From positions 78,835 through 142,834 of the forward strand of contig NZ_FMUX01000019.1 of NCBI RefSeq assembly GCF_900101345.1: DNA of 64,000 nt. Reading direction: 5' to 3'. Source of the stretch: Desulfoluna spongiiphila. GTDB lineage: Bacteria; Desulfobacterota; Desulfobacteria; Desulfobacterales; Desulfolunaceae. The first letter of the stretch is position 1. Each line of letters starts with the position of its first letter. Both the position numbers and the translations under genes were made by a program. A model generated the notes under the pieces. That model worked only from the letters and a program-made list of their open reading frames with translations. It had not been told where the DNA came from and made no database searches. Shown here in pieces: positions 43,401-51,558 of this stretch.

Positions 43401-46400
43401 ATGGCTCAAAATCAAGTGGAAAACATCCTGCGTCCCTTCCTGACGCAATCTCAGGACAGAGGGTCCTCATCTGTCATCGCCGGGCTGGCCGGGTCGGAAA
43501 AAGCCCTGGTCACAGACACCATCTCCCGATTGGTCCCTGGGCCCCTTGTGGTGGTTCTTCCCACCATGAAGGACGTGGATACCTTTTTGGGGGATCTCTC
43601 CCTCTTTGCCGGTGTGCCTGCCGAGGAGGCGGCCGCCCTGTTCCCTCCCTACAACATCCTGCCGTACAAATCGGTGTCGTATCACGCGGAAACATCCGCC
43701 AAGAGGATCCGGACCCTTTACGCCATGCTGGAAGGGCGGATGCCGAAGATCGTGGTCACCACCGTGGACACCCTGATGCAGCGGCTGATCCCCAAAGACG
43801 AGATGAACGCCTACGCCGATCTCCTGATGGTCAACGAGGAGGTGGATCGCGTCGAGCTCATTGCTAATCTGGTGGCCGGGGGATACGTTCGCACCTCCAT
43901 TGTGGAGGAGCCCGGTGACTTTTCCGTGCGGGGCGGTATCGTGGATTTCTTCTCACCTTACCACGATGACCCGGTGCGGGTGGAGTTTTTTGGTGATGTG
44001 GTGGACTCCATCCGTCTTTTTTCCGCATCCAACCAGCGGCGAAAGAGCTCCCTTGGGGAGGCGGTCCTCCTTCCTGCCCGGGAAACCATCCTGCGCCGGG
44101 AGAACCTGGAAGGGGTGGTGGGGCGGATCCGGCGGGCGGCCGCCGACGCCGGGGTACCCCTTGACGAGGTAAAGAACCTGGTGGGACGGGTCAAGGCGGA
44201 AGAGGGGGGATCCTCGGTGGAGAGCCTCCTCTCCCTGGTGTACCCGAGCCTGGACACCTTTATGGATTACCTCCCGGCAAACGCCCTCATGGTGATTCCG
44301 GATCCCGACGGGTTGCGCCGGAGCCGGGATGTTTTTCTCCAGCGGGTGGCCGGTAACTACGAGCTGGCCCAAAAGGGGAATCGCCTCACCGTTGAACCGA
44401 ATCAGCTTTTTCTGGACGAGGAGGACCTGACTGCCCACCTCAAGGCCTGTCGGGTGCTGGAGTACGCCATGGTCGCCACCGCACCCCGGGAGACAAACAG
44501 CTCCCTGACCCTGTCGATTTCCGACCACAGCGCCCTCACCGCCGAGCTCAAGACCCGACCCACCAAGGAGGACGCCCCCCTTCAGCCCCTGGTGGATCGC
44601 CTTGAATCCCTTCGCCGGGACGGGCACCTCACCTGGATCCTCTGCAGTCGGGAGCCCCAGGTGGAACGTCTCCTGGATTTGTTGAAACCCTATGGCATCG
44701 CGCCGCCTGTGGGGGCATACAACCGCGAGGCATCGGTACGCGGGGGCGCTCTTCGCATTGCCGTGGGCCATCTGTCCACCGGTTTTTTCTGGCCCGATGC
44801 CGGTCTGGCCGTCATCACAGAAGATGAGATCTTCGGGGCCAAGCGCCGGGTGGTGCGAAGCGCCAAACGGCGGGCCCGGGATGAACTCCTCTCCCTGGGG
44901 GAGCTGAAAGAGGGCGACCTTGTGGTCCATGACGAGCACGGTATCGGTCGGTACGTGGGCCTGACGAAGATCGTGGTGGGGCGCATTACCAGCGATTATC
45001 TTGCCATCGAGTACAAAGACGAGGACCGGTTCTACCTGCCCGTGGATCGCATGGGAATGATCCAGAAGTACGTGGGTGTCGAAGGACACAAGCCCCTGCT
45101 GGACCGCATGGGTGGCAAGTCCTGGGACAAGGTGAAGGCCAAGGCTAAAAAAGACGTGGAGAAGATGGCCGGGGAGCTCCTCAAGCTCTATTCCGAACGC
45201 AAGGTGAAAAAAGGCTTTAAATTCTCCCCGTCGGACGCCTACTTCAACGAATTCCAGGCCTCCTTTCCCTACGAAGAGACCCGTGACCAGCTCGGTGCCA
45301 TCGAAGATGTCCTTGATGACATGGAAAAGGAGACCTCCATGGACCGCCTGGTCTGCGGGGATGTGGGGTACGGCAAGACCGAAGTGGCCATGCGCGCTGC
45401 CTTTAAATCCGTTGCCGACGGCAAGCAGGTGGCGGTGCTGGTGCCCACCACGGTCCTTGCCGAGCAGCACCTGAAGACCTTCCGGGAGCGGTTTGACCGT
45501 TACCCGGTCATCGTGGAGAGCCTCAGCCGGTTCCGAAAGGCGGCCGAGCAACGACGCATTGTCGAAGCCCTGGGGGAGGGCAAGGTGGACATCGTCATCG
45601 GGACCCACCGCCTCTTTTCTGGGGACGTGGACTTCAAGGACCTGGGCCTTCTGATCATCGATGAGGAGCAGCGGTTCGGTGTCCGTCACAAGGAGAAGCT
45701 CAAAGGGCTCAAGAGCACCGTGGACGTGCTGGCCCTGTCTGCCACCCCCATCCCCAGGACCCTGCACATGTCCCTGGCCGGCATGCGGGACATCAGCGTG
45801 ATCTCCACCCCGCCCGAAGAGCGTCAGGCCATTATCAGCTATATCGCCGAATACGATGACGCCATCGTGGGGGAAGCCATCACCCGGGAGCTGGACCGCC
45901 AGGGCCAGGTCTTTTTCGTCCACAACAACGTGGCCTCCATTGAGCGCATGGCCGATCGCATTCGGGACCTGGTTCCCACGGCCCGGGTGGGAGTGGCCCA
46001 TGGCCAGCAGACCGAGCGGGAGCTCGAAAAGGTGATGTTCGCCTTTGTGGAGAAGCAGATCGATGTGCTGGTGACCACTACCATCATTGAGTCGGGCCTG
46101 GATATCCCCTCGGCCAACACCATGATCGTAAACCGGGCGGACCGCTTCGGCCTCTCCCAGCTCTATCAGCTCAGGGGCCGTATCGGCCGTGGCGACGAGC
46201 AGGCCTTTGCCTATCTTTTTGTGCCCGAAGAGGCCCGCCTGAGCCGGGATGCGGCGCGGCGCATGAAGGTCTTGATGGAGCACACCGACCTGGGCTCCGG
46301 CTTTCAGATCGCCATGAGCGATCTCCAGATACGCGGCGGAGGCGCTGCCCTCGGGGCCTCCCAGTCGGGGCATATCGCCGCCGTGGGCTACGACATGTTT

Positions 46401-46916
46401 CTCACTCTCATGGACGAGGCCATCTCCGAGTTGAAGGGGCAGCCCAAGGTCCATGCCCTGGAGCCGGAGATCAACGTGAACTTCTCCACCTTCTTCCCGG
46501 AAGACTATATCCCGGATATCGAGCAGAGGCTGGTGCTCTACAGGCGCCTTGCCCGCATGGGGGAACTCAAGGAGATTGCCGACATCAAAGGCGAGATCGT
46601 CGATCGGTACGGGAAGCTGCCCGAAGAGGCCATGAACGTGCTGTTAAAGATCATGCTGAGGATCCAGGCGGTGAGGGCGGGCGTTAAAAAGCTCGAACTG
46701 TCCGGCACCCAGCTCTCTCTCTCCTTTTCCGATCTTCACCAGAAGGTGCCCCACGCCATCGTGGAGGTGACGGCCAGGGGAGAGGGGCGCTACGAGCTTA
46801 CCCCGGACCTGTTGTTCCGTGCGACCCTTACCAAAGGGAGCAACAGCAGCCTGTTGACACAATGCAAGAATATTCTCAAGGAGGTGGCAGCGTATGTTAA
46901 CCCGGCAGACGATTAA
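43401..46916 (+). CDS. mfd: Transcription-repair coupling factor
   Basis: ATP-driven translocase that removes RNA polymerase stalled at DNA damage and recruits UvrA. About 1171 residues, full length. An N-terminal UvrB-like module (LFPPYNILPYKSVS near 75) is followed by the RNA-polymerase-interacting CarD-like domain (GDLVVHDEHGIGRYVGLTKI near 510), then RecG-type helicase motors: Walker A CGDVGYGKTEVAMRAAF near 652, LIIDEEQRFGVRHKEKL near 753, and TTTIIESGLDIPSANT near 890, then QLRGRIGRG. The C-terminal TRCF domain follows (about 1015-1110). GTG 43395 is an alternative start two codons earlier. The 3' end overlaps the next gene by 23 bases. Confidence 0.96.
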   Translation: MAQNQVENILRPFLTQSQDRGSSSVIAGLAGSEKALVTDTISRLVPGPLVVVLPTMKDVDTFLGDLSLFAGVPAEEAAALFPPYNILPYKSVSYHAETSAKRIRTLYAMLEGRMPKIVVTTVDTLMQRLIPKDEMNAYADLLMVNEEVDRVELIANLVAGGYVRTSIVEEPGDFSVRGGIVDFFSPYHDDPVRVEFFGDVVDSIRLFSASNQRRKSSLGEAVLLPARETILRRENLEGVVGRIRRAAADAGVPLDEVKNLVGRVKAEEGGSSVESLLSLVYPSLDTFMDYLPANALMVIPDPDGLRRSRDVFLQRVAGNYELAQKGNRLTVEPNQLFLDEEDLTAHLKACRVLEYAMVATAPRETNSSLTLSISDHSALTAELKTRPTKEDAPLQPLVDRLESLRRDGHLTWILCSREPQVERLLDLLKPYGIAPPVGAYNREASVRGGALRIAVGHLSTGFFWPDAGLAVITEDEIFGAKRRVVRSAKRRARDELLSLGELKEGDLVVHDEHGIGRYVGLTKIVVGRITSDYLAIEYKDEDRFYLPVDRMGMIQKYVGVEGHKPLLDRMGGKSWDKVKAKAKKDVEKMAGELLKLYSERKVKKGFKFSPSDAYFNEFQASFPYEETRDQLGAIEDVLDDMEKETSMDRLVCGDVGYGKTEVAMRAAFKSVADGKQVAVLVPTTVLAEQHLKTFRERFDRYPVIVESLSRFRKAAEQRRIVEALGEGKVDIVIGTHRLFSGDVDFKDLGLLIIDEEQRFGVRHKEKLKGLKSTVDVLALSATPIPRTLHMSLAGMRDISVISTPPEERQAIISYIAEYDDAIVGEAITRELDRQGQVFFVHNNVASIERMADRIRDLVPTARVGVAHGQQTERELEKVMFAFVEKQIDVLVTTTIIESGLDIPSANTMIVNRADRFGLSQLYQLRGRIGRGDEQAFAYLFVPEEARLSRDAARRMKVLMEHTDLGSGFQIAMSDLQIRGGGAALGASQSGHIAAVGYDMFLTLMDEAISELKGQPKVHALEPEINVNFSTFFPEDYIPDIEQRLVLYRRLARMGELKEIADIKGEIVDRYGKLPEEAMNVLLKIMLRIQAVRAGVKKLELSGTQLSLSFSDLHQKVPHAIVEVTARGEGRYELTPDLLFRATLTKGSNSSLLTQCKNILKEVAAYVNPADD

Positions 46917-47568
46917 ACAGGGGCTGCTGGCCCTGGCCACCGTGATGGTTTTTGGCGGGCTTTTTACGGGGTGTACCGGAGGAGCCGCCGAGGCCCCTGA
47001 AACACCCCTTCTCTCATGCCGGGGCCGGGCGGTTACCGTGGGAGACTATCAGGATGCCCTGAAGCTGGCCCTCCAGGGGTACCCCTATGAGAGCCTCTCC
47101 AGCGGAGAGGAGGTGGCGGCCATCCGTCAGGGTGTGCTCCATCAACTTAAGGAAGAGCTTGTGCTCATGTGCCTTGCCGATGAAAAGGGGGTCGCCCTTG
47201 GGGAAGAGGCACTGGAAATGGCCACAGCCCGGGCCCGGGCGGGATATCCCGAAGGAGCCTTTGAAAAGGAACTGATGGATCGCGGGCTCTCATATGACCT
47301 CTGGAAACGCCGCCTGGCAAAACGGCTGCTGATGGACAAGGTCCTTGCTTCTGAATTCAGGAATGAACGTCCCCTTTCCTACGCCGACTTTCAGGCCGTC
47401 CAGGGCGGGGTCCCCTCGGGGCTGAGCGAAGAGGGGCTGGTCCAACAGGTCAGGCGATCCCACATGGAGGCCGCCTATCGTGCTTGGCGGCGGAGCGCTG
47501 AAGGAAAATATTCAATTGAAGTTAACGGCGAATTGTGGGAAAAGATCCTTGAAGAAGGCAGGCCATAG
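46894..47568 (+). CDS. SurA-N-like lipoprotein
   Basis: 224 residues. The signal peptide ends with a lipobox (GGLFTGCTGG, cysteine near 27). The remaining part follows the SurA/PpiC N-terminal chaperone layout: a short strand (LLSCRGRAVTVGDYQDAL near 40), then a helical bundle with QLKEELVLMCLADEKGV near 83 and an arginine-rich end. No parvulin isomerase domain is present. AAGGAGG lies ten bases before the ATG, inside mfd, and the gene overlaps mfd by 23 bases, so it is translated from the mfd transcript. It likely helps fold outer-membrane proteins; this is inferred from the fold. Confidence 0.82.
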   Translation: MLTRQTIKQGLLALATVMVFGGLFTGCTGGAAEAPETPLLSCRGRAVTVGDYQDALKLALQGYPYESLSSGEEVAAIRQGVLHQLKEELVLMCLADEKGVALGEEALEMATARARAGYPEGAFEKELMDRGLSYDLWKRRLAKRLLMDKVLASEFRNERPLSYADFQAVQGGVPSGLSEEGLVQQVRRSHMEAAYRAWRRSAEGKYSIEVNGELWEKILEEGRP

Positions 47569-47687
47569 TGTTCCACCCATGGGAAAAACCCAGCACGTGT
47601 GGAACCCATTCTGGCTGTAAGCGTTGAATCGCTTTTGTGTTTACGGCGGTTCGGGCAGGCAGTGTTTAAACGGAGTCGGACGAAATT

Positions 47688-48371
47688 ATGATTAAGTCAA
47701 CGACCGGACATTTTAAAAAATTGGTGTGTTGTGTGCTCGTGGCCGTATCGGCCTGCCTTGTGGCAGGAACGGCGGGGGCGAAAAAAGCAGAAGTGATTGA
47801 TCGCATCGTGGCCGTGGTCAACGATGATGTGGTCACCCTTTCAGACCTGAACGAAGAACTGGCTCCCTATGAAGAGAAGATCCGCCAGATGAACTACCCT
47901 CTTGAAAAAGAGATGCAGATGCGGTTCAAGCTTCGTGAGGACCTGATCAATCAGCTTGTGGAGAAAAAACTAACCGACCAGCTTGTGGCGAGAAAAGATA
48001 TCCATATCGGCGAAAAGGAAGTGGACCGTGCCATTGAACGTGTCAAGAGCCTCAATCAGTTTACCGATGAGGCCTTAAGGGCTCAGCTCAAGGCACAGGG
48101 CCTTGATTACGAGACCTATCGCAGCGAGATCAGGCATCAGCTGCTGAGGAACCGCCTGGTCAGCTACGAGGTGAAATCGAAAATCGTTATCACCGACGAA
48201 GATGTGCAGGCCTACTACGAGGCCAACAAGAAGGAGCTTGGGAACAAGCCCCTTGAAGAGGCCCTTCGATCCTCCATTATGGATCAGTTGTATCAGGACG
48301 CCGTGGGCAAGAAATTTGCCCAGTGGCTCAGTGACTTAAAAAAAGAAGCACATATCAAGGTGATTCAGTAA
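47688..48371 (+). CDS. SurA-N-domain periplasmic chaperone without isomerase domain
   Basis: 227 residues with a Sec signal peptide (about 1-31, ending TAGA). The mature part opens with VIDRIVAVVNDDVVTLSDLN near 37, the strongest SurA signature, followed by the LREDLINQLVEKKLTDQLV helix near 85 and YRSEIRHQLLRNRLVSYEV near 145. The chain ends where the first PPIase domain would begin, leaving only the chaperone bundle and a C-terminal helix (DAVGKKFAQWL). This short form, next to a second SurA-like lipoprotein and mfd, is known in deltaproteobacteria. Probably periplasmic and involved in outer-membrane protein assembly. Confidence 0.88.
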   Translation: MIKSTTGHFKKLVCCVLVAVSACLVAGTAGAKKAEVIDRIVAVVNDDVVTLSDLNEELAPYEEKIRQMNYPLEKEMQMRFKLREDLINQLVEKKLTDQLVARKDIHIGEKEVDRAIERVKSLNQFTDEALRAQLKAQGLDYETYRSEIRHQLLRNRLVSYEVKSKIVITDEDVQAYYEANKKELGNKPLEEALRSSIMDQLYQDAVGKKFAQWLSDLKKEAHIKVIQ

Positions 48372-48405
48372 TACCGCAGGCCGGCGGCGTGAAGGAAGGG
48401 GGCGC

Positions 48406-48795
48406 ATGGCTGAAAACAACGACGAGGTGCGGGAACGGCCCCAGTTTAACGAATACCTTCGGGAGACCCGGTTGCAACATGGCATCACCGTTGAGGCGGT
48501 GTGTCGAGAAACAAAGCTTTCCCGCCACGTGGTGGAGAGCATCGAGGCGGGAAACCGCAGCGTTCTTCCCGAAGATGTGCTCCTCAAGAGCTTTCTTCGG
48601 TCCATGGCAGAGGCGTGCGGAGCCGATGGTGATACCGCGGTTTCCCTCTATCTGGAGGCGCACCCTCCCTCCCGGGAGGGTGCCAGCTTCTGCAGTCCCG
48701 GTAACCGAAAGCGGAACCTGGGGCTGGTGTTTATCCTGATTTGTTTGGTGTCCCTTGTTGTCGGCGGGGTCTCTTTTTTTTTTGACGCCCCCTGA
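48406..48795 (+). pseudogene. RodZ-like protein, N-terminal part up to a frameshift at ten T
   Basis: The reading frame encodes a helix-turn-helix domain (FNEYLRETRLQHGITVEAVC near 14, SRHVVESIEAGNRSVLPED near 41) and one membrane helix (about 107-124, LVFILICLVSLVVGGVSFF), then stops at TGA 48793-48795. This is the cytoplasmic and membrane part of a RodZ-type cell-shape protein. The missing periplasmic domain continues in another frame just downstream. With nine instead of ten T at 48774-48783 the two parts join cleanly (…VSFFLTPPETNV…). It could be a real mutation, a sequencing error, or expressed by slippage on the T run; I cannot tell which from the sequence. Confidence 0.8.
48774..48783 (+). 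other. Run of ten T at the RodZ-like frameshift point
   Basis: An uninterrupted T10 tract lies at the end of the membrane helix coding region. Removing one T restores a single open frame of 238 codons plus stop from 48406 to 49123. Such tracts are prone to polymerase slippage. Confidence 0.95.
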
Positions 48796-49123
48796 AACCA
48801 ACGTATCACAGCAGGCAGAGCCTCCCTCCGAGGCTCGCATCATACCCGAAAAAAAAGTGAAAGAGAAAAGGCGCCCTGAAAAGACACGCGAAGGGCTCCT
48901 GCTGGAGATTCTTTCGGCCGGAAAGGGCCAGGTCAAGGTAAGCGCCGACGGCAGCCTGCCCAAACCCTATGCCATGAAACAGGGCGAGCGCATCTCCATC
49001 CGTGCAGTGGAAAGCTTTAACATTCTTCTGGAAGACAAGTGCGCCGTGGCCCTGTTCTACAACGGGCGGCCCGTGGAAATCCCCGGGCCGTGCGGGCGGC
49101 CGGTGAACCTCTGGATTCCATGA
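48784..49123 (+). pseudogene. RodZ-like protein, C-terminal periplasmic part (frame-shifted)
   Basis: In the frame one base later than the upstream part, an open stretch continues to TGA at 49121-49123. It encodes a charged linker (EKKVKEKRRPEKTREG) and a domain resembling the C-terminal DUF4115 domain of RodZ: LLLEILSAGKGQVKVSADG, then MKQGERISIRAVESFNILL, then an NGRPVEIPG-type turn and a final strand. The only upstream ATG in this frame (48755) lies inside the membrane-helix codons of the other frame, and no ribosome site precedes it, so it is not an independent gene. It should be read together with the part starting at 48406. Confidence 0.78.
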
Positions 49124-49393
49124 CGGATCTGATATATTCAGGGGCCATGGCGCCCCGTTGTGGAGGCCGGCAGGCACTGGCCGGCTTCTTCTATTTCTGC
49201 ACCGCCACAGGCCGTGGCGGGAAACCTTTTAACCCCGACGTGATCAGGACAACCGCGCCTCTGATCCCGTCGGGCCTTGGAACAGGACACGGCAGCCTCG
49301 AAGGGGAGCCCGGTTTTTACGGGGCCCTTGGCGACTGTTGTGCCCTGTCTGGCGTCGGGGCCGCAGGGGCCCTGTCATGCGGGGAGGTAGACC
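49124..49393. other. Gap before mgtE with several GC-rich hairpins
   Basis: 270 bases without a convincing gene; one open frame crosses it into mgtE but resembles nothing. Hairpins include GGGGC/GCCCC at 49141-49156, GCCGGC repeated around an eight-base loop near 49166-49186, and further GC-rich palindromic stretches up to 49375. It could be a structured leader. I could not match it to the M-box or another magnesium riboswitch. The mgtE ribosome site GGGGAGG lies just before the ATG. Confidence 0.4.
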
Positions 49394-50758
49394 ATGAGCG
49401 AAGACAGGAACAAAATTCTTGAAGAGACCATCAAGCGGCTTTTGAGGCGCGGGGCCATCACCAATCTTCAAAAAATTGTCAACAAAACCCACGCGGCGGA
49501 CCTTTCCGTTGTCTTCAGGAATCTTTCGGTAAACAGTCAACGCAAACTCTTCGACATGATAGTGGACTATGAACAGCGGGCGGTGCTGCTGAGTGAACTC
49601 AGCGAGTACACCTTCACGGACTTCATCGAGACCATTGAGGTGGAAGAGCTCCTGGATGTGTTCGATCACATGCCTGCAGATGACGTGGCGGACCTTATCG
49701 CCGACCTCCCCCCGGAAAAGGCCGACGCTGTCCTTGAGAAGATGAAGACCGAGGAGTCCGAAGAGGTGGAGGACCTCCTCAGCTACGATGACGACACCGC
49801 GGGCGGTATCATGGTGCCCGATTTTGTGGCGCTCTCCGAAGAGAACACGGCCCGGGAGGCCATCGAGTCCCTCCAGAAAGATTTCCCCGATGTGGAGATG
49901 CCCTTTTACCTGTACGTGGTGGACGAGCACGAACGGCTCGTGGGGGTGGTTTCCCTTCGCCAGCTTGTTGTGGTCAAGCCCGGAACGCCCCTGAGGGACT
50001 TCATGACCACGGACATCTTTTCCGTGAAGACCGATATGGACCAGGAAGAGGTGGCCAAGATCGTGGCACGCTACGATATCCTGGCCGTCCCTGTCGTGGA
50101 CGACAACAACCGCCTCATGGGCATCGTCACCGTGGATGACGTCATCGATATTTTTCGACAGGAAGCCACCGAGGACATGCTGAAAATGGCCGGTGTGGGC
50201 GAGGAGTTCGTGGAGACCCAGTCTGTGGTGAGCAGCACCCGGATCCGTCTTCCCTGGCTCTTTGCCAGCTGCATCGGGGGGATCCTGGCCTTTTTTATTA
50301 TCGGTCACTTTGAAAATACCCTGAAACAGGTCACCTACCTGGCCGCCTTTCTTCCCGTGATCATGGGGATGGGCGGGAACATCGGCACCCAGTCCTCCAC
50401 CATTGTGGTGCGGGGCCTGGCCACGGGACGCCTCGTGGCCGACGACCTCCGGAACGTGGTGTGCAAAGAGCTCTGCATCGGCATGATTCTGGGGATCATC
50501 TACGGGGGGCTTATCGCACTTGCCGCACAGATACGGTTCGGCGCGGAGCTCAACACGGCGATGCTCGCCGTTTCCGTGGGGCTGGCCGTGCTGTCGTCCA
50601 TGTCCATCGCCGCTCTGGTGGGCTCCCTGGTTCCCATGGTGTTCGGACGCATCAACATCGACCCGGCCGTGGCCACGGGCCCCTTTGTCACCACCAGCAT
50701 CGACATCATCAGCGTCTATTGTTATTTTAAGATCGCTACCCAGCTCCTGGGGCTTTAA
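49394..50758 (+). CDS. mgtE: Magnesium transporter MgtE
   Basis: Magnesium channel of the inner membrane, 454 residues. The cytosolic N domain (about 1-130, with HMPADDVADLIADLPPEKAD near 94) is followed by two CBS domains (about 135-260; DTAGGIMVPDFVAL near 134, VDDNNRLMGIVTVDDVIDIF near 234) that sense magnesium. Five membrane segments follow from about residue 288. The pore motif region MGMGGNIGTQSSTIVVRGLA near 322 is well conserved, and NIDPAVATGPFVTTSIDI near 420 closes the channel. All gating modules are present. recO follows seven bases after the stop. Confidence 0.95.
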   Translation: MSEDRNKILEETIKRLLRRGAITNLQKIVNKTHAADLSVVFRNLSVNSQRKLFDMIVDYEQRAVLLSELSEYTFTDFIETIEVEELLDVFDHMPADDVADLIADLPPEKADAVLEKMKTEESEEVEDLLSYDDDTAGGIMVPDFVALSEENTAREAIESLQKDFPDVEMPFYLYVVDEHERLVGVVSLRQLVVVKPGTPLRDFMTTDIFSVKTDMDQEEVAKIVARYDILAVPVVDDNNRLMGIVTVDDVIDIFRQEATEDMLKMAGVGEEFVETQSVVSSTRIRLPWLFASCIGGILAFFIIGHFENTLKQVTYLAAFLPVIMGMGGNIGTQSSTIVVRGLATGRLVADDLRNVVCKELCIGMILGIIYGGLIALAAQIRFGAELNTAMLAVSVGLAVLSSMSIAALVGSLVPMVFGRINIDPAVATGPFVTTSIDIISVYCYFKIATQLLGL

Positions 50759-50765
50759 GACCGGT

Positions 50766-51545
50766 ATGGCCCTTGTTCCCCAGGTAATCATCCGGAAGGC
50801 CCGGGCTATTTTGCTCCGTAAGGTGGAGTACGGGGACCACGATGTGGTCCTCACCTTTCTTACACCGGACAAGGGCAAGGTGAGCGCCTTTGCCAAGAAC
50901 GCCAAAAAGAGCGTGAAACGCTTTTCCGGTGTCCTGGAGCTTTCGACCCTCCTTGAGATCGTTACCCGGCAGGGAAAGGGCCTTCCCTACCTGGAAGAGG
51001 CCTCCATTATTTCGCCTTATGAGTCCATCCGGACCGATTACCTGCGATCGGCCTATGCCGGGTACTGGTCCGAAGTGACCATTCAGTGGCTGGAAGAGGA
51101 GGTGCCCCAGGAGCGCCTGTTTGCCCTCTTTGAAGCAGCCCTGGGCGCCCTCAACGATACCCGGAGGTCCCCTGGCGGCGTCAGTATCCTGTTTCAGGTG
51201 ATTTTCCTTGATCTTGCGGGGTTTGCACCGGCCCTGGCCCAGTGTGCCGGCTGCGGGGAGTCCCTGGAAAATCCCTCCGGAGACCGGGTCCTGTTTGATT
51301 TGGACCGGGGGGGGCTTGTCTGTCCCGGGTGCCGTGGGGAGGCCCGCCATCGCATGGCCATTTCCGTGGGGACCCTGAAGCAGCTGAGATGGGTTCAGGA
51401 CGAAGGGCTGGAGGGCGCCTTTCGTGTTCGGTTCAGCCCCATGGCAGAGCGAGAGGCCCTGGCCCTTCTGGAACGGTTCCTGCCCCGTCACCTCGGTCGT
51501 GAGCCCAAGAGCCTCTCCTTTCTTTCCAAAATCCGATCCATGTAA
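50766..51545 (+). CDS. recO: DNA repair protein RecO
   Basis: Recombination mediator that, with RecR, loads RecA onto SSB-coated single strands. 259 residues. An N-terminal OB fold (ARAILLRKVEYGDHDVVLTFLT near 13, then KGKVSAFAKNAKKS near 36) precedes a helical core and a zinc site of four cysteines: CAGCGE near 161 and CPGCRG near 185. The ATG at 50766 is seven bases past the mgtE stop, and a GHMP kinase starts 13 bases after its own stop, so all three are probably co-transcribed. With RecBCD in the window, the organism has both end-processing and gap-repair recombination routes. Confidence 0.94.
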   Translation: MALVPQVIIRKARAILLRKVEYGDHDVVLTFLTPDKGKVSAFAKNAKKSVKRFSGVLELSTLLEIVTRQGKGLPYLEEASIISPYESIRTDYLRSAYAGYWSEVTIQWLEEEVPQERLFALFEAALGALNDTRRSPGGVSILFQVIFLDLAGFAPALAQCAGCGESLENPSGDRVLFDLDRGGLVCPGCRGEARHRMAISVGTLKQLRWVQDEGLEGAFRVRFSPMAEREALALLERFLPRHLGREPKSLSFLSKIRSM

Positions 51546-51558
51546 AGGACAACCCGCC

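Noticed and set aside
43953..46454. Open frame of 833 codons on the minus strand
   Set aside because: It lies wholly opposite mfd, which has full-length, family-specific motifs. The antisense translation is rich in His, Gly and Gln from GC-biased codons and shows no family features. The same applies to long antisense frames opposite the BMP ATPase, recC, recB, glyS and the ligase.
49039..49422. Open frame crossing the gap into mgtE
   Set aside because: It overlaps both the RodZ-like C-terminal region and the mgtE start, resembles no family and has no suitable ribosome site.
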